From the NCBI RefSeq assembly GCF_007845635.1, contig NZ_SELG01000031.1:62001-126000 (forward strand): a stretch of DNA of 64,000 nt, in the 5' to 3' direction. Below the pieces are notes generated by a model. The model had not been told where the DNA came from and ran no database searches. It was given only the letters and a program-made list of their open reading frames with translations. The DNA comes from Apibacter muscae. GTDB taxonomy: Bacteria > Bacteroidota > Bacteroidia > Flavobacteriales > Weeksellaceae. Shown here piece after piece: positions 8,506-17,868 of this stretch. The translations under genes were made by a program, and so were the position numbers. Position 1 is the stretch's first letter, and the number at the start of each line of letters is the position of its first letter.

Positions 8506-10017
8506 TTAATTTTTGTACTTCTCTTCTAATTCTACATCCATTTTATCATAGGTATCTATAATCTCTTTTTTAGGCTTTTCAGTGCAAAGGCTTATTATAA
8601 TGATCATTACTAACGAAAGAAAAAATGATGGAATTATTTCATAAATCCCTGTTTTAGCATATAAACCTGCATATACCCAAACTAAAACTGAGATTCCTCC
8701 AGTTAGCATACCAGCCAAAGCTCCCCAGACATTGGTTCTTTTCCAAAATAAAGAAAGTATAATTAACGGACCAAATGTTGCGCCAAAACCAGCCCAAGCA
8801 TTACCTACTAGATTTAAAATGCTATCTCTGGGAGTAAGCGATAATATAAAAGCTAAAATAGCAACCCCTAATACTGAAAGCCTGCTAACTATCATCGCTT
8901 GCTTTTCTGTGGGTTTTTTATTTATAAATGCTTTGTATACATCTTCTGTAATTGAGCTTGATGTAACCAAAAGTTGTGAAGATATAGTACTCATAACCGC
9001 AGCTAAAATAGCCGAAAGTAGAAATCCTGATATTAATGGATGAAACAATACTCTTGCAAAATAAATAAAAATTGTTTCAGCTTTTTCTTTAGACGAATCA
9101 AAAATCATCATACTATCAACATCATATTTATGTAAATAAGCAATCCCTATTAAACCCACGAGTAGCGCTCCCCCAACCGTAAAGATCATCCAACTTATAC
9201 CTATTCTTCTAGCCTTAATTAAATCTTTCACTGAGTCGATAGCCATAAAACGAACCAGAATGTGGGGTTGTCCACAATACCCCAACCCCCAACACAATAA
9301 GGATAATATACTTACTGCTGTTGTACCAGTAAATAAATTTAAGTAGGTGTCATTTTTGTTTTCGATGATTTCCAGCGTATCTATAGGTCCACCTAAAATC
9401 ACAACCGCAACAATAGGAACAGTAACTAAAGCTAATACCATTATTGTTCCTTGTACAAAGTCCGTAAGACTAACGGCAAGAAACCCTCCTAAAAATGTAT
9501 ATACAACTACTACCAAACTAGTAACACACAAGCCTACATTGTAATGCATACCAAAAGCAAACTCAAATAATCTTCCCCCAGATACCATACCTGCAGAAGT
9601 ATATAAAGTAAAGAAAATTAATATTAAGACAGACGATATAATCCTTAAGAGCCTTGATTGATCTTGAAATCTATTTTCAAAAAACACAGGTAAAGTAATG
9701 GAATTACCTGCCAATTCTGTATAAATCCTCAATCTAGGCGCTATATACAAATAGTTTAAATAGGCTCCCAATGTAAGACCTATGGCAATCCAAGAAGCCG
9801 ACAATCCGGAAATATACATTGCTCCAGGAAGCCCCATAAGTAACCATCCACTCATATCTGCTGCACCGGCAGATAAAGCTGTAACTGCAGCCCCCATTTT
9901 TCTACCTCCTAATAGAAATTCTTCAGTATTAGCCGTTGACTTTATATAGGCATAAAAACCTATGACCACCATTAATATAAAGTATAGACTAATTGATATT
10001 AGCTCGTATAAATCCAT
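8506..10017 (-). CDS. putP: Sodium/proline symporter
   Basis: The 503-residue protein has thirteen predicted membrane segments of the sodium:solute symporter family. Visible family motifs are GGRKMGAAVTALSAGAADMSGW (residues 37-58), the substrate and sodium region near MGLPGAMYISGLS, and the central GGFLAVSLTDFVQG motif near residue 180. Length and order match PutP, which imports proline with sodium. The C-terminus is charged and cytoplasmic. The gene is monocistronic, divergent from xrtF. Other solutes of the same family cannot be excluded. Confidence 0.9.
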   Translation of the reverse strand: MDLYELISISLYFILMVVIGFYAYIKSTANTEEFLLGGRKMGAAVTALSAGAADMSGWLLMGLPGAMYISGLSASWIAIGLTLGAYLNYLYIAPRLRIYTELAGNSITLPVFFENRFQDQSRLLRIISSVLILIFFTLYTSAGMVSGGRLFEFAFGMHYNVGLCVTSLVVVVYTFLGGFLAVSLTDFVQGTIMVLALVTVPIVAVVILGGPIDTLEIIENKNDTYLNLFTGTTAVSILSLLCWGLGYCGQPHILVRFMAIDSVKDLIKARRIGISWMIFTVGGALLVGLIGIAYLHKYDVDSMMIFDSSKEKAETIFIYFARVLFHPLISGFLLSAILAAVMSTISSQLLVTSSSITEDVYKAFINKKPTEKQAMIVSRLSVLGVAILAFILSLTPRDSILNLVGNAWAGFGATFGPLIILSLFWKRTNVWGALAGMLTGGISVLVWVYAGLYAKTGIYEIIPSFFLSLVMIIIISLCTEKPKKEIIDTYDKMDVELEEKYKN

Positions 10018-10124
10018 TTTTCTTTGATTAATAAAGATTTTTACAAATTAAAAAAAGAATTCTAAAATCTAAGTAATTTTTAATGAATATTTTGTATATA
10101 TATCTATAATTTCTTTTTCTTTCT

Positions 10125-10132
10125 TACATTTG
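10125..10132 (+). promoter_or_regulatory. Candidate -7 promoter box for xrtF
   Basis: TACATTTG is an exact TAnnTTTG match 18 bases before the xrtF ATG. No TTG lies at the ideal spacing upstream. Confidence 0.5.
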
Positions 10133-10150
10133 CTATTATAATTCATCCTT

Positions 10151-10705
10151 ATGAAGGAATATAAATCTATTCTTATTGTTTTAGTTAAATTTTTCTGTGT
10201 TTATTTAGTTTTAATAGGTCTTTATTATTTATACTTAAATTTCTATCAAAATAAACTACAAACTTGCGATCCTTATACTGAAATTGTAGCTAAACAATCT
10301 GCTACTTTATTAAATTTTGTATCGGTAAATAGTATGGCAATACACATCAATCATAATAATTTTATGTTTTTTGCCATAGATAGTAAAATCAGTAGTATTG
10401 TTAACGAAGGCTGTAATGCATTATCTGTAATAATACTTTATATAGCTTTTATCATCGCTTTTGCTAATACTTGGAGAAATACAACCATCTTTTTACTATC
10501 CTCAGTCTTAATTATATATATAACAAACCTTATTAGAATTGCTTTTTTAAACTATATATTTCACACCTTCCCCAGTTATTCAAATTTAGCACATGATTAT
10601 ATATTTCCGGTTATTATATATGGAATAATAATATTTTTCTGGATGGTGTGGATTAAATTTTTTGTTTTAAATAAACCTGCCTACGTAAATGATAAAAACA
10701 ATTAA
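10151..10705 (+). CDS. xrtF: Exosortase family protein XrtF
   Basis: The 184-residue membrane protein has the exosortase catalytic set: Cys88 in NEGCNALSV, Arg129 in NLIRIAFLN and His148 in AHDYIFP. Exosortases are membrane transpeptidases that recognise C-terminal sorting tags on exported proteins. The short length and the following associated gene fit the flavobacterial XrtF subtype. The next gene overlaps by 17 bases. No protein with an obvious sorting tag is encoded in this window, so the substrate must lie elsewhere. Confidence 0.88.
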   Translation: MKEYKSILIVLVKFFCVYLVLIGLYYLYLNFYQNKLQTCDPYTEIVAKQSATLLNFVSVNSMAIHINHNNFMFFAIDSKISSIVNEGCNALSVIILYIAFIIAFANTWRNTTIFLLSSVLIIYITNLIRIAFLNYIFHTFPSYSNLAHDYIFPVIIYGIIIFFWMVWIKFFVLNKPAYVNDKNN

Positions 10706-11147
10706 AATCTTTGGAATTATAATTTTTATTTTAGGTTTAATCTTAGTTAGAAAATATGAAAGTTCTCTCTTTTATGATCCTTTCTTAGAATTTTTCAAAA
10801 AATCAAATTTTAATCATTTATCACCCCCAAACTTCCATACAATACGTTTATTTATTTCCTTATCATTAAGATATAGTCTCAATTTAATTCTAAGTCTATT
10901 AATTATTTATTTATGGTTTGGCGATAAAAAAATCAGCGTTTTTTCCTTTTATATATTTACGATAGGATTTGCGATATTTTGCGCGTTATACTTTGTTTCA
11001 ATATACACAAACTTTAGTTTAGGCTATATGCCTACCTTTTACATACGCAGAATATTAATACAGCCTATATTTCTATTGATATTAATCCCCGCCATTTACT
11101 ACCATAAACATTTAAAGAAAACTAATTCCCCAAATTATTCTCGGTAG
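10689..11147 (+). CDS. Exosortase F system-associated membrane protein
   Basis: This 152-residue protein has about four hydrophobic segments and overlaps the end of xrtF by 17 bases, so it is translationally coupled. Position, size and features such as YESSLFYDPFLEFFK near the start and MPTFYIRRILIQPIFLLIL near the end match the protein that regularly accompanies XrtF in Flavobacteriia. Its function is unknown; a partner or chaperone of the exosortase is the usual assumption. Its 3' end overlaps the convergent gene at 11122-11400 by 26 bases. Confidence 0.75.
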   Translation: MIKTIKIFGIIIFILGLILVRKYESSLFYDPFLEFFKKSNFNHLSPPNFHTIRLFISLSLRYSLNLILSLLIIYLWFGDKKISVFSFYIFTIGFAIFCALYFVSIYTNFSLGYMPTFYIRRILIQPIFLLILIPAIYYHKHLKKTNSPNYSR

Positions 11148-11400
11148 AATTCTCAGTTATTTGGTTGGTTTCAGTAGCAACTTTTTCTGATAATTTTTCC
11201 TTTAATTCTTTTCTTTTAATACTTTGAGATTTACCCATATATCCCCCAATAGCCCCTAAAATTAATCCTAAACCCGCACCAAATAAAGATCCGATAACTA
11301 ACGGAAAGGTAAATATTGGATCCGTACCGTTATGTTGTAAATATGCAATTGCTCCTCCAATGATTAAACAAAGAATACCTATTATAATTGAACTTTTCAT
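11122..11400 (-). CDS. Small membrane protein of unknown function
   Basis: Starting at ATG 11400 (MKSSIIIGIL) gives 92 residues with two hydrophobic helices. The first is IIGILCLIIGGAIAYL and the second is glycine-rich (LFGAGLGLILGAIGGYMG), suggesting close helix packing. A charged cytoplasmic tail with Lys/Glu and Asn/Thr runs follows. A longer frame to 11484 exists but would overlap the end of rlmB. No family was recognised. It is downstream of rlmB on the same strand. Confidence 0.6.
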   Translation of the reverse strand: MKSSIIIGILCLIIGGAIAYLQHNGTDPIFTFPLVIGSLFGAGLGLILGAIGGYMGKSQSIKRKELKEKLSEKVATETNQITENSTENNLGN

Positions 11401-11441
11401 ATTTTGAATTTTTATTTTATATGTAAATTTATAAAATTTTA

Positions 11442-12173
11442 TTATATATTTTGTCTTACTACTTCGTAAAGAAATACTCCACAAGCCACAGAAACGTTTA
11501 GCGAATCTGTCTTTCCATACATAGGTAATTTCAATTTTTCATCGGCATTTTTTAAAATATCTCTAGAAATTCCTTTTTCTTCATTCCCTAAAACTATGGC
11601 TATTGGTAATGCTAATTTTTCTTCATAAATATTTTTATCCGTCTTTTCAGTGGCACAAACCGTTTTAATTCCGCTTAATTTTAAAAACTCCAATGCTTTT
11701 AAAAGGTTCTTTTCTTTACATATTTTAACATTAAAAAGAGCGCCAGCTGAAGTTTTTATAGAATCTGAATTTACTGGAGCTGAACCTTCATTTGGTATTA
11801 CGATAGCATCAACGCCAACAATTTCTGCTGTTCTGCATATGGCTCCAAAATTTCTTACATCAGTAAGGTGATCTAACATTAATATAAATGGCATTTTACC
11901 CTTTTCAAACAATTCTGGAATTACATCCTCTAATTTATAAAACTGTACCGGAGAAAGAAATGCACATACTCCTTGGTGATTTTTCCTCGTAAGTCTGTTT
12001 AATTTTTCAATAGGTACATATTTAGCTTTTATACCTGCTTCGCCTAACTTTATTTTTAATTCTCTAATATTATCTCCTAACAAACCATTTTGAAGAAATA
12101 CTTTATCAAAAACTTTCCCTGCCTCAATCGCTTCTATTATAGGATGAATACCGAATATAAAATCTTTTTCCAT
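11442..12173 (-). CDS. rlmB: TrmH-family 23S rRNA (guanosine-2'-O) methyltransferase RlmB
   Basis: The 243-residue SpoU/TrmH methyltransferase has a small N-terminal substrate-binding domain (FIFGIHPIIEAIEAG, residues 5-19) and a trefoil-knot catalytic domain. The knot motifs are LDHLTDVRNFGAICRTAE (motif 1, near residue 100), IVLGNEEKGIS (motif 2) and LPMYGKTDSLNVSVACGVF (motif 3). RlmB methylates the ribose of G2251 in the peptidyl-transferase region of 23S rRNA. The N-terminal domain and full length favour RlmB over other SpoU enzymes. Confidence 0.9.
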   Translation of the reverse strand: MEKDFIFGIHPIIEAIEAGKVFDKVFLQNGLLGDNIRELKIKLGEAGIKAKYVPIEKLNRLTRKNHQGVCAFLSPVQFYKLEDVIPELFEKGKMPFILMLDHLTDVRNFGAICRTAEIVGVDAIVIPNEGSAPVNSDSIKTSAGALFNVKICKEKNLLKALEFLKLSGIKTVCATEKTDKNIYEEKLALPIAIVLGNEEKGISRDILKNADEKLKLPMYGKTDSLNVSVACGVFLYEVVRQNI

Positions 12174-12256
12174 AAATTAAATATAAAAGTAATCTTTTTA
12201 TTAAGACAAAAAAATTAAAAATTAATATTATTTTAGCAGAAATAAATCTTATTGTC

Positions 12257-13357
12257 ATGTGGAAAGTATTTAAAGTTAATAATCCTGAATATTATATTAT
12301 ATTATTTTTCAGTTTATTTTATTATCTATATGAATTGAAAGAACATACACCTTTAAGTTTTAATTATCAATATTTCTTATATGATTATAATTTTGGATTT
12401 ATAAAAAGAGGTCTTATAGGGCAGCTATTAAATTTAACTTCAATATCATTAACTATAGAAACATTTATAAAAATATCCACACTATTACTATTTTTAGTTG
12501 CAATTTTATTAGTCAAAATTATAGATACAGTAAATTTTAAAAATAAATTTTTAGGATATTTTTTAATCTGCTTTTTAGTTGTCAGTCCTTCTCTAATTAA
12601 AAACTTATGGTACGATTTAGGAAGACTAGATATTTTTGGTATTCTTTACTGTTTAATATTTTTATTACCACTTAATAAGAAGATAATAGATATATGTTTT
12701 ATTATATCTCCAATGGTTATTTTTATACATGAAGGTTTTTTATTATTATGGCTTCCCTCTTATTTTGTTTGTTGGCTAATAGCTAGTGATTCAAAAATTA
12801 ATAAAAAGAATTTATCTATATTTTCAGTTTTTATTTTCTTTTCATTATTATCAATTTTAATAAATATGTTTTTTGGAAAACTTACTATCAATTTTCAAGT
12901 GTTTGAAAATTATATTATTAATAAATCTAATGGAGGGGTTGATATAGAAAAAACTGTTTTATCAAATAAAGTTTATAATGAAATGAGAAATTCAATGATT
13001 AATAATTTTAGTCACAAAAAATTTTGGATATTTGGAATAATTAATGTCATTACTATTTCATATGTAATAAAATTATTTTTCGTAATTTTAAATATAAATA
13101 AGTTCTATTTCAATTTTATTTTCATACCCATATTTTTTACCTTTCTAATGTTTTTTTTGGGTCTTGATGCTCTACGTTGGTTTTCAAATATGTGTTTTTC
13201 TTTGTATATAATATTCCTTTCCATATTATTTAAAAATAGAAATAAAATTAGAGGGTATGAATTTAAGACTGAAGATCAGAATAAATTCTATTTTTTATTA
13301 TTCATTTTATTAATTATGATTCCGTTTACTAAATTAGGATATCAAATTGATTTTTAG
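12257..13357 (+). CDS. AT-rich polytopic membrane protein of unknown function
   Basis: The 366-residue protein has roughly ten hydrophobic segments and a conserved-looking hydrophilic stretch, YDYNFGFIKRGLIGQLL, near residues 43-59. Further polar loop residues such as DLGRLDIFGILY (near 122) and FIHEGFLLLWLP (near 157) could be functional. The layout recalls EpsG-like or glycan-polymerase membrane proteins, but I cannot assign a family. Base composition is clearly more AT-rich than the neighbours, with few G or C third positions, suggesting recent arrival. It is divergent from rlmB and stands alone. Confidence 0.6.
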   Translation: MWKVFKVNNPEYYIILFFSLFYYLYELKEHTPLSFNYQYFLYDYNFGFIKRGLIGQLLNLTSISLTIETFIKISTLLLFLVAILLVKIIDTVNFKNKFLGYFLICFLVVSPSLIKNLWYDLGRLDIFGILYCLIFLLPLNKKIIDICFIISPMVIFIHEGFLLLWLPSYFVCWLIASDSKINKKNLSIFSVFIFFSLLSILINMFFGKLTINFQVFENYIINKSNGGVDIEKTVLSNKVYNEMRNSMINNFSHKKFWIFGIINVITISYVIKLFFVILNINKFYFNFIFIPIFFTFLMFFLGLDALRWFSNMCFSLYIIFLSILFKNRNKIRGYEFKTEDQNKFYFLLFILLIMIPFTKLGYQIDF

Positions 13358-13411
13358 CAAACTAGCAATTTATATAAGTTCTGAAATACATAATGACATT
13401 ACAACATAATA

Positions 13412-13705
13412 TCAGATAAATTTAATCTTTGAAAATCTATTTTGTGCAATTGCTTTATTTATCTCATTGTAAAGTTTTTCTTGATTAAAATTCAATTCAT
13501 TTCTTATAACTGCTGAATCTATTTGTATATAAAGAATTTCATTATCTATAAACATCCTTGTAGTATGTTCAAAAATTGAAGGCCCCATCAATTCTCTCCA
13601 CAAATTTTGAATTTCTACAATCAATAATTTTTCCTCTATACCTAAAACTTTAATTAAGTTTTTTATTGCAGAATTGCTGGTTTGTTCTTTCCTTCGTATA
13701 CTCAT
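13412..13705 (-). CDS. DUF721 (DciA-like) protein
   Basis: From ATG 13705 (MSIRRKEQTS) the protein has 97 residues. It shows the DUF721 pattern: an N-terminal helix, the WRELMGPSIFEHTTRM segment near residue 37, a strand region LYIQIDSAVIRNELNF, and a final helix. DciA, of this superfamily, loads the replicative helicase in bacteria lacking DnaC. Short flavobacterial members have not been shown to do this as far as I know. An ATG three codons upstream is also possible. Confidence 0.78.
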   Translation of the reverse strand: MSIRRKEQTSNSAIKNLIKVLGIEEKLLIVEIQNLWRELMGPSIFEHTTRMFIDNEILYIQIDSAVIRNELNFNQEKLYNEINKAIAQNRFSKIKFI

Positions 13706-13809
13706 ATTGATCAATGAAACTAATTTTTATAAAAAAATAGAATCAACTTAAATTTACTTGTAATAATTTAATTATTTTTATAGCTAATTTAAAGAAATAT
13801 AATACATAT

Positions 13810-16305
13810 ATGTATACTAAAAACGCGTTATTAGGGAAAAAATTAGTTTTACTAATTTCCCTGTTTACTTTTTTTTTAGTGGAGGCTCAGGATTATTCTG
13901 GCTATAATCCTTCATCTACAATGATAAACGATTTAGTTCATACTAAATTAAAGGTTGGTTTTGATATCCCCAACGAAAAATTATTGGGGGAAGAGTGGGT
14001 AACACTTAAACCGCATTTCTACCCTACCGACTCTTTAACTTTAGATGCTAAAGGAATGGAAATTTCAACAGTTAAATTAGCCAATGGTAAGGATTTAAAA
14101 TATTCCTACCAAAATTCTAAGTTAAAAATTCAATTAGACAAAACTTATAAGAAAGGGGAAGAATACGAAATTTATATAAAATATACGGCCATTCCTTCTA
14201 CAGTCACACAAAAAGGTAGTGCCGCCATTAATTCTGCAAAAGGATTATATTTTATAAATCCTAGAGGCGAGGAAAAAGATAAACCTACCCAAATCTGGAC
14301 ACAGGGAGAAACTGAAGCTAGTAGTTGCTGGTTCCCAACCATAGATGCGCCAAACCAAAAAACATCTCAAGAAATATATATTACCGTTCCTGACCAATAT
14401 GTTACATTATCTAATGGAGTTTTAAAAAGTGGCATAAAAAATTCTGATGGTACTAGAACGGATTATTGGAAATTTGACCAAAAACATGCTCCTTATTTAT
14501 TTTTTATGGGTATCGGTGATTTTGCAGTGGTGAAAGATAAATGGAAAAATATTCCTGTTGAATATTATGTTGAAAAAGAATTTGAGCCTTACGCTAAACA
14601 AATTTTTGGCGATACTCCTGATATGATTGAGTTTTTTTCCAATAAATTGCAATACCCTTATCCATGGGAAAAATATAGCCAAATGGTAGCGCGCGATTAT
14701 GTTAGTGGCGCCATGGAAAATACTACCAGTACCTTACACGCAGAAAATGCTCAACAAAAACCGGGTCAATTGATAGATAAAAATAGTTGGGAACCTGTAA
14801 TAGCTCACGAACTTTTCCACCATTGGTTTGGGGATTTAGCTACCAATGAAAGTTGGGCTAACTTACCCTTGAATGAAGCTTTTGCAAATTATTCTGAATA
14901 TTTATGGCTAGAACATAAGTATGGAAAAGATTATGCTGAAGAACATCGTGCCGAGGAACTTGACGGTTATTTAAATGGAGGGGAGAATTTTACTAAAGAC
15001 TTAATTCGCTTTCAATATAAAGACAAAGAGGATATGTTCGATGCCGTTAGTTACAATAAAGGTGGATTGGTTTTACATATGCTAAGAAATTACTTGGGAG
15101 ATGATGCATTTTATGCCGGAATGAATCTATATTTAAACCAAAATAAATACAAAGCGACGGAAGCTCATCATTTACGTTTAGCTTGGGAAGAAATTAGCGG
15201 AAAAGATTTAAATTGGTTTTTTAATCAATGGTTTTTTGGTAATGGACATCCCAAACTAAAAGTTTCTTATACTTATAACGATACTAAGAAATCTGTAACT
15301 GTTACAATTACCCAAACTCAGGAACCTAAATTTCAATTCCCACTGGATATTGATATTTATGAAAACGGCAAAGCCAATCATCACCAAGTTTGGGCTAAAG
15401 CCACTGAAACAAATACCTTTGAAATACCTTCCAAAACAAAACCTCAATTGGTTAATGTAAATCCAGACAATATATTATTGGCTGAAATAACTATGGAAAA
15501 AACTCCTGAGCAATACATTTATCAGTATAAAAATACACCAGAGTACTACTCAAGAAAAGAAGCCATTAATAAACTGGCTGATTTGCAGACTTCCAACCCA
15601 CTAGCTTTAGAAACTTTACTGCAAGCTGCTTCCTCTGACCCTTTTGAAGGTCTTAGAGTTTTTGCCATTTCTCAATTAGATTTAACAAATCCAAAGGTGA
15701 AGCAAAAATCTGCCTCGGTTTTAGAAAAAATTGCTACTTCTGATAAGAAAACTTTAGTGCAAGCAGAAGCTATTAAACAATTAGGTGAATTAGATGCGGC
15801 GAAATATTTAAATTTATTTAAGAAATCTTTTGAAAGTCCTTCTTATGGAATTAAAGCGGCAGCCATAGAAGCTAGTGTAAAAGGAGATAAAGCTTTGGGT
15901 AAAGAATTGGCGGATAAAGTGGATGATAAAAATCCTGGAAAAGATTTAGAGCTTGCTATTGCAAAAGCTTTAATTGCAAACCAAGACAATTCTAAACTAG
16001 ATTTAATATCTAAAAATTTCTTAAATCTACTAATGTATGCAAAATCTCAACAAGAAGCAGATACTTATTTTGCTATACTTAGAACTATTATGAGTGGAGA
16101 TTACCCAGTTGAAACTAAAAACATTGTAGATTCAATTGTTAAAATCTATCCACAAGCAAAAAAATATAGTTTTGGAGATCTTATGAAACAAGTGATGGAA
16201 GCTTCTTTACAGATGAAGCAAGGAGCTTTAAATATCAATCCTTCTAACAATAGTTTAAAGAAACAAGTTTCAATGATCTCTGAGGGATTAAATAAAATGA
16301 TGTAG
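13810..16305 (+). CDS. M1 family metallopeptidase (aminopeptidase N-like)
   Basis: The 831-residue protein has an N-terminal signal peptide (through about residue 26, ending VEAQ). The gluzincin zinc site reads H333-E334-L-F-H337 with the third ligand Glu356 in LNEAFANY, the exact HExxH-x18-E spacing. The GAMEN exopeptidase motif lies 30 residues upstream (SGAMENTTS). The C-terminal 250 residues look like helical HEAT-type repeats. M1 enzymes remove N-terminal amino acids; export points to periplasmic or surface peptide digestion. The gene ends at a strong terminator and is monocistronic. Confidence 0.92.
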   Translation: MYTKNALLGKKLVLLISLFTFFLVEAQDYSGYNPSSTMINDLVHTKLKVGFDIPNEKLLGEEWVTLKPHFYPTDSLTLDAKGMEISTVKLANGKDLKYSYQNSKLKIQLDKTYKKGEEYEIYIKYTAIPSTVTQKGSAAINSAKGLYFINPRGEEKDKPTQIWTQGETEASSCWFPTIDAPNQKTSQEIYITVPDQYVTLSNGVLKSGIKNSDGTRTDYWKFDQKHAPYLFFMGIGDFAVVKDKWKNIPVEYYVEKEFEPYAKQIFGDTPDMIEFFSNKLQYPYPWEKYSQMVARDYVSGAMENTTSTLHAENAQQKPGQLIDKNSWEPVIAHELFHHWFGDLATNESWANLPLNEAFANYSEYLWLEHKYGKDYAEEHRAEELDGYLNGGENFTKDLIRFQYKDKEDMFDAVSYNKGGLVLHMLRNYLGDDAFYAGMNLYLNQNKYKATEAHHLRLAWEEISGKDLNWFFNQWFFGNGHPKLKVSYTYNDTKKSVTVTITQTQEPKFQFPLDIDIYENGKANHHQVWAKATETNTFEIPSKTKPQLVNVNPDNILLAEITMEKTPEQYIYQYKNTPEYYSRKEAINKLADLQTSNPLALETLLQAASSDPFEGLRVFAISQLDLTNPKVKQKSASVLEKIATSDKKTLVQAEAIKQLGELDAAKYLNLFKKSFESPSYGIKAAAIEASVKGDKALGKELADKVDDKNPGKDLELAIAKALIANQDNSKLDLISKNFLNLLMYAKSQQEADTYFAILRTIMSGDYPVETKNIVDSIVKIYPQAKKYSFGDLMKQVMEASLQMKQGALNINPSNNSLKKQVSMISEGLNKMM

Positions 16306-16326
16306 AATAAAAGATATTTCTTTAAT

Positions 16327-16360
16327 AAAAATGGCTTTCTAAATGAAAGCCATTTTTATT
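16327..16360 (+). terminator. Intrinsic terminator after the M1 peptidase gene
   Basis: AAATGGCTTTC pairs with GAAAGCCATTT around a 5-base loop, followed by a T-rich tail. It separates the peptidase gene from folA. Confidence 0.85.
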
Positions 16361-16399
16361 TTCTAACTTTACGTTTAATTTCAAAGAAGCCTATTTATA

Positions 16400-16888
16400 A
16401 TGACGATAATTGTAGCTATGGATGAAAACCAAGCCATTGGAGGTAATAATCAACTTTTATGGCATTTACCCAGCGACTTAAAACACTTTAAAAAATTAAC
16501 GCAAAACCATGTTGTAATTATGGGTAGAAAGACTTATGAATCTTTAGGAAAACCTTTACCCAATAGAACGAATGTTGTAATTACCTCTAATCCGAAATTT
16601 AAAGCTGTTGAAGATGTTATCATACATCATTCTATAAAGGAAGCTTTACAATTTGCAAAAAGTAAAGATGATAATCCGTTTATTATAGGTGGAGGAATCC
16701 TCTATAAGGAAACTCTTAACCTAGTTGATAATTTAGAAATTACGCTTGTAGAAACTAAAATTGATCAGGCGGATACTTACTTTCCTTCTATTGATTATTC
16801 TCAGTGGAAAAAAACTAAGGAAGAGTTTCACCCAATGGATGAAAAGCATAGTTATAGCTTCCGTTTTATAAGTTTTGAGAAAAAATAA
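16400..16888 (+). CDS. folA: Dihydrofolate reductase
   Basis: The 162-residue protein is a chromosomal-type DHFR. Motifs include the N-terminal MTIIVAMDENQAIGG, LLWHLPSDLKHFK with the substrate Asp27-type residue, VIMGRKTYESLGKPLPNRTN and FIIGGGILYKETL. It reduces dihydrofolate to tetrahydrofolate with NADPH. It lies alone between a terminator and the convergent lipoprotein gene, whose stop codon is one base away. Confidence 0.95.
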   Translation: MTIIVAMDENQAIGGNNQLLWHLPSDLKHFKKLTQNHVVIMGRKTYESLGKPLPNRTNVVITSNPKFKAVEDVIIHHSIKEALQFAKSKDDNPFIIGGGILYKETLNLVDNLEITLVETKIDQADTYFPSIDYSQWKKTKEEFHPMDEKHSYSFRFISFEKK

Positions 16889-16889
16889 A

Positions 16890-17480
16890 TTATTTTTTAC
16901 TTTTAGTAACTTCCCAACCTTTGTCTTTTTTAAAATTTAACAGGAATGTCTGCGTGATAAATGTAGTATGAGGATTGTTATCCTCTGATAATATTGAAAA
17001 AACGGTATTGGCTTTGTGTAAATTAAGGATTGCTTTTCCAGATTTTTTTCCAGTTAGTTCTATTTTTGGATCATCTTTTTTATCCAATTGATATTCTATA
17101 GACTTAACTTCAACTTGATTTTTTTTCTGATTTAATACCCATGGCTTTGCCTTATCGGTAAGCTTCACCTCATAAGTTAAAATACTATCTTTGCTTAAAA
17201 ATTTCTTTTTTTGTTTAATAGCCTCAAAAGTAATATAGCCTTCTTGTGCTAATTTCTTATAGGCAGACAATTCTCTTGAATCTTTATTAGGACTAAATTT
17301 TACTTCTCCCAAGGACATCGTTACGGTTTCGTAAATAGGATTGACTTTTAAATACTTGTCAACCGCATCCCAAGCATTACTTTCAGATAAAGTAGCTTTA
17401 TCACAGCTTACTCCTAAAAAAAAGAACGAAAAAATGAATAAGCTAAAGGTACATTTGCGTAAAATTTTATAATTTTTCAT
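16890..17480 (-). CDS. Predicted lipoprotein of unknown function
   Basis: The 196-residue protein has a lysine-rich start, a hydrophobic core and a lipobox FLGVSC with cysteine at residue 26. The mature region is charged and probably beta-rich, with a C-terminal FLLNFKKDKGWEVTKSKK. No domain was recognised. It follows the CD225-like gene on the same strand after 54 bases. It may be the distal gene of the RDD / oxidoreductase group. Confidence 0.6.
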   Translation of the reverse strand: MKNYKILRKCTFSLFIFSFFFLGVSCDKATLSESNAWDAVDKYLKVNPIYETVTMSLGEVKFSPNKDSRELSAYKKLAQEGYITFEAIKQKKKFLSKDSILTYEVKLTDKAKPWVLNQKKNQVEVKSIEYQLDKKDDPKIELTGKKSGKAILNLHKANTVFSILSEDNNPHTTFITQTFLLNFKKDKGWEVTKSKK

Positions 17481-17534
17481 ATAGTAAATTTTAAAAATAT
17501 CTAATTAATAGCAAAAATCATGCATTTTATAGGT

Positions 17535-17843
17535 TTAAAATACAAGATATCTATTGCCAAAGATGTTATAAATAGCTCCAAATAAAATACCAACCCAAAA
17601 AATTATTCCAGCAACTATCGTCCACACACAAATAACTCTTGTTAATATAGATGCCCTTCTAGATTTAGCATATTTTTTCTCTTCCCAATATTGATTGACT
17701 CTTAAAGAATAAAAAAGTGAAAAAACACCTATAGGCGCAAAACATACAATGGTTGATATGATGGCTAAAGCTAAATAATTATCTGGAGGCTTCTGATCTC
17801 CCAGAATTTTATCAATATCCTTATCTATGTTTTCTTCTTTCAA
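17535..17843 (-). CDS. CD225/dispanin-family membrane protein (start uncertain)
   Basis: The conserved core PPDNYLALAIISTIVCFAPIG, followed by VFSLFYSLRVNQYWEEKKY and AKSRRASILTRVICVW, matches the two-helix CD225/dispanin architecture. The function of bacterial members is unknown. The open frame extends up to an ATG at 17918, but that part overlaps the end of the upstream oxidoreductase gene by 50 bases and reads like its shadow. A TTG at 17843 beginning LKEENIDKDID is a reasonable start, giving 102 residues. It is co-directional with its neighbours. Confidence 0.7.
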   Translation of the reverse strand: MKEENIDKDIDKILGDQKPPDNYLALAIISTIVCFAPIGVFSLFYSLRVNQYWEEKKYAKSRRASILTRVICVWTIVAGIIFWVGILFGAIYNIFGNRYLVF

Positions 17844-17868
17844 TCTAAATAATAATAGAATGTTTTTG

